Shown here piece by piece: positions 42,892 to 46,942 of a stretch of DNA of 46,942 bases. A program made the position numbers and the translations under genes. The notes under the pieces are model-generated. The model saw nothing but the letters and a program-made list of their open reading frames with translations. It was not told the DNA's origin and did no database searches. The first letter of the stretch is position 1. The number at the start of each line of letters is the position of its first letter. The DNA lies in NCBI GenBank assembly GCA_039930945.1, contig JBDTSW010000003.1:1-46942 (forward strand), given 5' to 3'. This DNA is from JBDTSW01 sp039930945 (GTDB lineage Bacteria; Actinomycetota; Thermoleophilia; Solirubrobacterales; 70-9).

Positions 42892-43548
42892 GTGAGCGCG
42901 CCGGTTGCCCTCGATGAGCGAGCACTTCTCCGCGCCCTGCGGGACGGCGACGAGTCCGCCTTCACCGCCCTTGTCGAGGCCCAGGGGCCGATGCTGCTGC
43001 GATTGGCATTGATGCACGTGCCCAGCCGGGCGGTCGCCGAAGAGGTGGTGCAGGAGACCTGGCTGGCCGTGCTCAACGGCATCGACCGCTTCCAGGGCCG
43101 CTCCTCGCTGAAGACGTGGATCACCTCGATCCTGCTGAACAAGGCACGTACGCGGGGGGAGCGCGAGCGTCGGGTGCTGCCCTTCGCCGCGCTTCGTCGC
43201 CGCCACGAGGAGGGCCGCGACGAGCCCGCCGTCCCGGCCGGCCGCTTCCAGGGGCGCCGCGGCTCAGAGCCCGGGGCATGGGCCCGCCCGCCGGTGGAAT
43301 GGTCCGAGCCCTCCGAGCGCCTGCGCGGCGAAGCGGCCCGGCGCGTGCTGCTGGAGGCGATCGCGGCGCTGCCGCCGCGCCAGCGCGACGTGATCGCGCT
43401 GCGCGATATCAGCGGCTGGTCGGCGGAGGAGGTCCGAAACGCCCTCGACCTGACCGAGACCAACCAACGGGTGCTTCTGCATCGTGCGAGATCCAAGGTG
43501 AGAGCAGCGTTGGAAGGCCATTTCGAAGCGGAGGGAGGCGCGCCATGA
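42892..43548 (+). CDS. ECF-family RNA polymerase sigma factor
   Basis: A sigma-70 family factor of about 218 aa. Region 2 (about 10-85: LRALRDGDESAFTALVEAQG, VAEEVVQETWLAVLNGIDRF, SSLKTWITSILLNKARTR) recognises the -10, and region 4 (about 145-205: IAALPPRQRDVIALRDISGWSAEEVRNALDLTETNQRVLLHRAR) the -35. A basic, low-complexity linker of about 50 residues joins them. GTG 42892 is the most likely start but not certain. The end overlaps the anti-sigma gene as ATGA, the usual sigma/anti-sigma coupling. Confidence 0.93.
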   Translation: MSAPVALDERALLRALRDGDESAFTALVEAQGPMLLRLALMHVPSRAVAEEVVQETWLAVLNGIDRFQGRSSLKTWITSILLNKARTRGERERRVLPFAALRRRHEEGRDEPAVPAGRFQGRRGSEPGAWARPPVEWSEPSERLRGEAARRVLLEAIAALPPRQRDVIALRDISGWSAEEVRNALDLTETNQRVLLHRARSKVRAALEGHFEAEGGAP

Positions 43549-43802
43549 GCGTCGGCGTCGCCGATGAGCTGCGCTGCCGGGGGCTGGTCGAGCTGATCAC
43601 CGACTATCTCGAGGGGGTGCTGCCGACCCCGGATGCCCGCCGCTTCGAGGCCCACCTCGCCGACTGCGACGACTGCTCCACCTACGTCGAGCAGATGCGG
43701 CAGACGATCGAGGCGATCGGGCAGATCCCGCCCGAGTCGCTGTCGGCGGAGGCTTCCGAGCACCTGCTGTGGACATTCCGCGACTGGCGCGGCTCGCGCT
43801 AG
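43545..43802 (+). CDS. Zinc-finger anti-sigma factor (zf-HC2)
   Basis: An 85-aa protein with the HxxxCxxC zinc motif (FEAHLADCDDCSTYVEQM) typical of ZAS anti-sigma domains; no transmembrane helix follows, so it is a soluble regulator. ATG 43545 overlaps the sigma factor stop (ATGA), so the two are produced together. It should hold the ECF factor inactive, perhaps until a redox or other signal disturbs the zinc site. Its stop shares CTAG with the convergent hyuB stop. Confidence 0.88.
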   Translation: MSVGVADELRCRGLVELITDYLEGVLPTPDARRFEAHLADCDDCSTYVEQMRQTIEAIGQIPPESLSAEASEHLLWTFRDWRGSR

Positions 43803-45322
43803 CCGGTACCGGCTCCGTAGCCGCCGCCGCCCGGGGTCTCGATTCGCAGACGGTCCGAAGGCCGAAGCTCCCCCTGGACCTTCGCCGGCAGCTCGGACCC
43901 GTTGAGCAGGTTGCGCCCGGGTGACCCGTCCGACCCGCCCTCGCGCCCGCGCGGCGCGTGCCGGCGGCGCTCGGTGATCAGCGTGAAGCGCATCGGCTCC
44001 AGCGCCTCGAGATCGCGCACGACCCCGTCCCCGCCGCGGTGTCGGCCGTCGCCGCCGGACCCCCTGCGCAGGCCGAGCTCGCGCACCCGTAGCGGATACT
44101 CGGCCTCGAGCGCCTCGACGGGCGTGTTCAACGTGTTCGACATCGCCACGTGCACGGCGCTCGGCCCGTCGGCGCAGGGACAGGCGCCCTGGCCTCCGCC
44201 CGTGGTCTCGTAGTAGGTGAAGCGCTCGCCGGCGAGGGTGAGGTTGTTCATCGTTCCCTGGCCCTGCGCCGGCGCCGGCGTCGCCTGGCCGAGCGCGTCG
44301 AGCACCAGGTCGGCGACTCTGCTCGACGTCTCGACGTTGCCCGCCGCCACAGCCGCCGGCGCCTGCGCGTTGAGCAGGCTCCCGGCGGGTGCCAGCACCT
44401 CCACCGGTCGCTGCGCCCCGGCCGAGGGCGGGGCGTCGGGGTCGGTCAGCACCCGGACCGCGAAGAACGCCGCCGACTTCGTCACCGACAGGGGGCAGTT
44501 GAGGTTGCCCTCGACCTGGGGGTCGGTGCCCTCGAAGTCCAGCCGCAGGCTCTCGCCGGCGATCGTCGCGCTCACCCGCAGGGTGATGTCGCGCTCGTCC
44601 GCCGGGCCGCCCTCGAGCACGTCCTCGGCGGCGTAGGTGCCGTCGGGCAACTCGGCGATCCGGGCGCGCGTGCGGCGCTCGGCGTAGTCGAGGACCTCGG
44701 CCATGGCGTGGCGGATCAGCGGCTCGCCGTGGTGGGAGACAAGCTGGTCGAGCCTTCGCACCCCGGCCAGGTTCGCCGCCCGCTGGGCGCGCAGATCGGC
44801 GAGGCGCTCGGCCGGGTTTCGCATCGAGGCGGCAAGCTCGCCCAGCTCGGCCTCTGCCATCCGCGTCGGCCCGATCACGACCCCCTCCTGGTCGAGGCGG
44901 GTGGATGCGGCCGGCATCCCGCCCGGGGTCGGGCCGCCGACGTCGGCGTGATGGGCACGGCTCGCGGCGAAGCCGAGCAGCTCGCCGTCGCCGGCGAAGG
45001 CGGGGGAGATCAGCGTGATGTCGGGCAGGTGGGTGCCGCCGCGGTAGGGGTCGTTGAGCACCCAGAGGTCCCCCGGGCTTTGCTTCGAGTCGAGTACCGC
45101 GGCGACAGCGTCGGGCATCGAGCCCAGGTGCACCGGGATGTGCTCGGCCTGCATCACCAGCTCGCCGGCCGGGTCGAAGAGCGCGGTCGAGCAATCGCGG
45201 CGCTCCTTGATGTTGGCCGAGTGGGCTGAGCGCACCAAGACAGCGCCCATCTCCTCGCAGGCCGCGCGCATCGCGCCCACCAACACCTGCAGGGTGACGG
45301 GGTCGAGCCGGTCGCCCCTCAC
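43799..45322 (-). CDS. hyuB: Hydantoinase B/5-oxoprolinase beta-type subunit
   Basis: A 507-aa subunit of an ATP-dependent hydantoinase or oxoprolinase. N-terminal LDPVTLQVLVGAMRAACEEMG, RSAHSANIKERRDCSTALFD, DPYRGGTHLPDITL and ASRAHHADVGGPTPGGMP are conserved family blocks, and the end RIETPGGGGYGAGTG is typical. GTG 45322 is fixed by AGGAGG (45337-45332), which overlaps the edge of repeat copy B. It follows hyuA on the same strand. Confidence 0.92.
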   Translation of the reverse strand: MRGDRLDPVTLQVLVGAMRAACEEMGAVLVRSAHSANIKERRDCSTALFDPAGELVMQAEHIPVHLGSMPDAVAAVLDSKQSPGDLWVLNDPYRGGTHLPDITLISPAFAGDGELLGFAASRAHHADVGGPTPGGMPAASTRLDQEGVVIGPTRMAEAELGELAASMRNPAERLADLRAQRAANLAGVRRLDQLVSHHGEPLIRHAMAEVLDYAERRTRARIAELPDGTYAAEDVLEGGPADERDITLRVSATIAGESLRLDFEGTDPQVEGNLNCPLSVTKSAAFFAVRVLTDPDAPPSAGAQRPVEVLAPAGSLLNAQAPAAVAAGNVETSSRVADLVLDALGQATPAPAQGQGTMNNLTLAGERFTYYETTGGGQGACPCADGPSAVHVAMSNTLNTPVEALEAEYPLRVRELGLRRGSGGDGRHRGGDGVVRDLEALEPMRFTLITERRRHAPRGREGGSDGSPGRNLLNGSELPAKVQGELRPSDRLRIETPGGGGYGAGTG

Positions 45323-45332
45323 CTCGGACAAC

Positions 45333-45392
45333 CTCCTGCGGCGGCTTCGCCGCCTGACACGCCGGTTTCGGTGCCAAAGCACCTCATCTCAC
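45333..45392 (-). repeat. 60-bp two-hairpin intra-operon repeat, copy B (hyuA-hyuB)
   Basis: 52 of 60 bases equal copy A at 27880-27939. Hairpin 1 is GGCGGC-TTC-GCCGCC (45340-45354) and hairpin 2 GGTGC-CAAA-GCACC (45370-45383) on the plus strand. As in copy A it sits between two minus-strand operon genes, starts at the stop of the upstream gene (hyuA TGA at 45386-45384) and ends by the ribosome binding site of the next. Confidence 0.8.
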
Positions 45393-46942
45393 ACACGCGA
45401 TCGTGCCGTGCGCATCCACCCGCGCGCTCCAGCCGGGCGGCAGCACCAGGGTGGCCTCGGGCAGCTCGAACACGCAGGGGCCCTCGGCCTCGCGCCCGGC
45501 CTCGGGCTCGCCCCGCAGGACCGCCGCCTGGCGCCACTCGCCGTCGAAGCGCGCCCGCCGGCTGCCCTGCTCCAGCGCCCCGGGATCGGCCGCCACCGGG
45601 CTCAGGGAGGCCCCGGGGACCGCGAGCGCGAGCCGCACGTTGACCAGCTCGACCTCGGCCTCGTCGTCGCGGTATCCGTAGCGGCGCTCGTGCTCGGCCG
45701 CGAAGCGCTCGGCGAGCTCGGCGGGATCGGGCCGGTCGCAGCCGTCGATCGCCAGCTCGAACGCCTGGCCGCGATAGCGAAGGTCATAGCCGGCCCGCGT
45801 CTCGGCCTCGTCGAGGCCGTCCGAGATCGCGTCGCGAAGCGCCGACACCTCGGCCGCGATCCGCTCGCGGGTGAGGTCGCCGCCCCTGAGCATCACCGTG
45901 CGGGCGGTGTCGCGGCGACGCTCCGAGGCCAGCAGCCCGAGCGCCGACAGCACCCCGCTTGCACGTGGGCACAACAGGCGCTCGACGCCGAGCTCCCGTG
46001 CGATCGCGGCCGCGTGCATCGGCCCGGCGCCGCCGAACGGCACCAGCGCGAAGCCGCGCGGGTCGATGCCGCGCTCGACCGTCACCACCCGCAGCGCCCG
46101 CACCATCTCCTGGTCGGCGACGCGGACGATGCCCTCGGCGGTCGCCAGCTCGTCCAGGCCCAGCTCCGCCCCGAGGCCGCCGATCGCGCGCCGGGCAGCC
46201 TCGGGATCGAGGGTGACGCCCCCGGCCAGCGCCGAGTCGGCATCCAGATACCCCAAGAGGAGGTTGGCGTCGGTCACCGTCGGCTCCGTCCCGCCGCGCC
46301 CGTAAGACGCCGGGCCGGGCATCGCGCCCGCCGAGCGCGGGCCCACCCGCAGCGCTCCTCCCTCGTCGGCCCAGGCGACCGACCCGCCCCCCGCCCCGAC
46401 GGTGTGGACGTCGACCATCGGCAGCTGGATCACGCGGCCGCCGATCCGGCGCGAGTCGGTGCGCCGGACCGCGCCGCCCTCGACCACGCAGACGTCGCAG
46501 GAGGTTCCGCCCATGTCGAAGCCGAGGACGTTGCCGTCCCCCGAGAGCCTTGCGACCAGACCCGCGCCGACGGCTCCGCCCGCCGGGCCGGAGAGGACCG
46601 CCTGGGCTCCGGCCGAAGCCGCCTCGCCGGCCGGCGCGACTCCACCCGAGGACTTCATCACCAGCGGTTCCGGTAGGCCGCGTTCGGCCGCTGCGGCGAC
46701 CAGACGCCCGAGATAGCGGCCCAGCAGGGGGGAGAGGTAGGCGTCGATCACCGTCGTCGAGCAGCGCTCGTACTCGCGGAACTGAGCCAGAACCTCGTGC
46801 GAGACCGAGACGTGGAGTCCCGGCAGCGCCGCCCGCAGCCGCTCTGCGATCGCCCGCTCGTGCGCAGGTTCCAGATACGAGAACAGCAGGCAGATCGCGA
46901 CCGCCTCGGCGTCCGATCGGCCGATGGCCGTGACCAGGCGCT
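45384..46942 (-). CDS. hyuA: Hydantoinase A/5-oxoprolinase alpha-type subunit (5' end outside window)
   Basis: The frame is open to the right edge, with about 519 residues visible and the N-terminal part missing. Conserved blocks: VSHEVLAQFREYERCSTTVI, KSSGGVAPA, LSGPAGGAVGA, and the ATP-binding GFDMGGTSCDVCVVEGG, then PFGGAGPMHA. With HyuB it hydrolyses hydantoin- or 5-oxoproline-like amides using ATP. A glutathione-cycle link is not implied; the substrate is open. Its stop lies in repeat copy B. Confidence 0.93.
   Translation of the reverse strand, partial: RLVTAIGRSDAEAVAICLLFSYLEPAHERAIAERLRAALPGLHVSVSHEVLAQFREYERCSTTVIDAYLSPLLGRYLGRLVAAAAERGLPEPLVMKSSGGVAPAGEAASAGAQAVLSGPAGGAVGAGLVARLSGDGNVLGFDMGGTSCDVCVVEGGAVRRTDSRRIGGRVIQLPMVDVHTVGAGGGSVAWADEGGALRVGPRSAGAMPGPASYGRGGTEPTVTDANLLLGYLDADSALAGGVTLDPEAARRAIGGLGAELGLDELATAEGIVRVADQEMVRALRVVTVERGIDPRGFALVPFGGAGPMHAAAIARELGVERLLCPRASGVLSALGLLASERRRDTARTVMLRGGDLTRERIAAEVSALRDAISDGLDEAETRAGYDLRYRGQAFELAIDGCDRPDPAELAERFAAEHERRYGYRDDEAEVELVNVRLALAVPGASLSPVAADPGALEQGSRRARFDGEWRQAAVLRGEPEAGREAEGPCVFELPEATLVLPPGWSARVDAHGTIACVR

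Noticed and set aside
42798..45377. An 859-codon minus-strand open frame across the sigma factor, anti-sigma and hyuB genes
   Set aside because: It is a shadow: Arg/Ala/Pro/Gly-rich, no motifs, and it overlaps three well-supported genes. High G+C makes stop codons rare in unused frames.

Overview
The window is very G+C-rich, densely packed and free of phage, transposase, tRNA or rRNA genes. Gene content (CysO/CysM/Mec cysteine synthesis, a TIGR02946-type wax ester synthase, SufU-type SUF system, DUF6457) and many starts that look leaderless point to an actinobacterium, probably a Thermoleophilia/Solirubrobacterales-like soil organism. The phylum is fairly safe and the class is an inference.\n\nLayout. 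1-4139: the end of a respiratory nitrate reductase operon (narH partial, narJ, narI, narK). 4156-10362: molybdenum cofactor genes in two minus-strand operons (moeA-moaD-moaE-moaC-mog and moaA-MOT1 molybdate transporter-DUF6457) plus mobA, with a 172-bp imperfect palindrome between mobA and the DUF6457 gene. 10556-23107: mixed genes: a universal stress protein with a truncated USP start in front of it, an FAD oxidoreductase, a DMT transporter, a wax ester synthase, an M28 lipoprotein, a class III aminotransferase, ispH, a thioredoxin-fold protein without its CxxC, a heme-oxygenase-like diiron protein resembling CADD (4-aminobenzoate synthase), and a cupredoxin/membrane protein operon. 23104-29238: a SUF iron-sulfur operon in unusual order (rrf2-sufC-sufS-sufU-Rieske-sufB-sufD). 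29302-30955: a NarL-type two-component pair. 31133-38170: htpX, then a sulfur-carrier cysteine system: a rhodanese-E1 fusion, cysO, an amino-acid ABC transporter, cysM and mec. 38152-46942: a degenerate peptidase-like protein, a penicillin acylase, DUF1802, an ECF sigma/anti-sigma pair and hydantoinase/oxoprolinase hyuB-hyuA (hyuA cut by the window edge).\n\nHow the genes fit together. Nitrate reductase needs Moco and Fe-S clusters, and the window supplies molybdate uptake, nearly all Moco steps, SUF assembly and a cysteine route. The single E1-rhodanese protein could charge both CysO and MoaD with sulfur. Both carriers are encoded with residues after the Gly-Gly tail (CysO ends GGC, MoaD ends GGSL), so each would need trimming before activation, and the JAMM protease Mec beside cysM is the obvious candidate. 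This is the most interesting biological system here.\n\nOther strong signals are a 60-bp intra-operon repeat found twice (27880-27939, 45333-45392) whose hairpin carries a compensatory base change, a shared motif upstream of rrf2 and of the Rieske-sufBD genes, and a recurring TANNNT hexamer 6-10 nt ahead of ten start codons.
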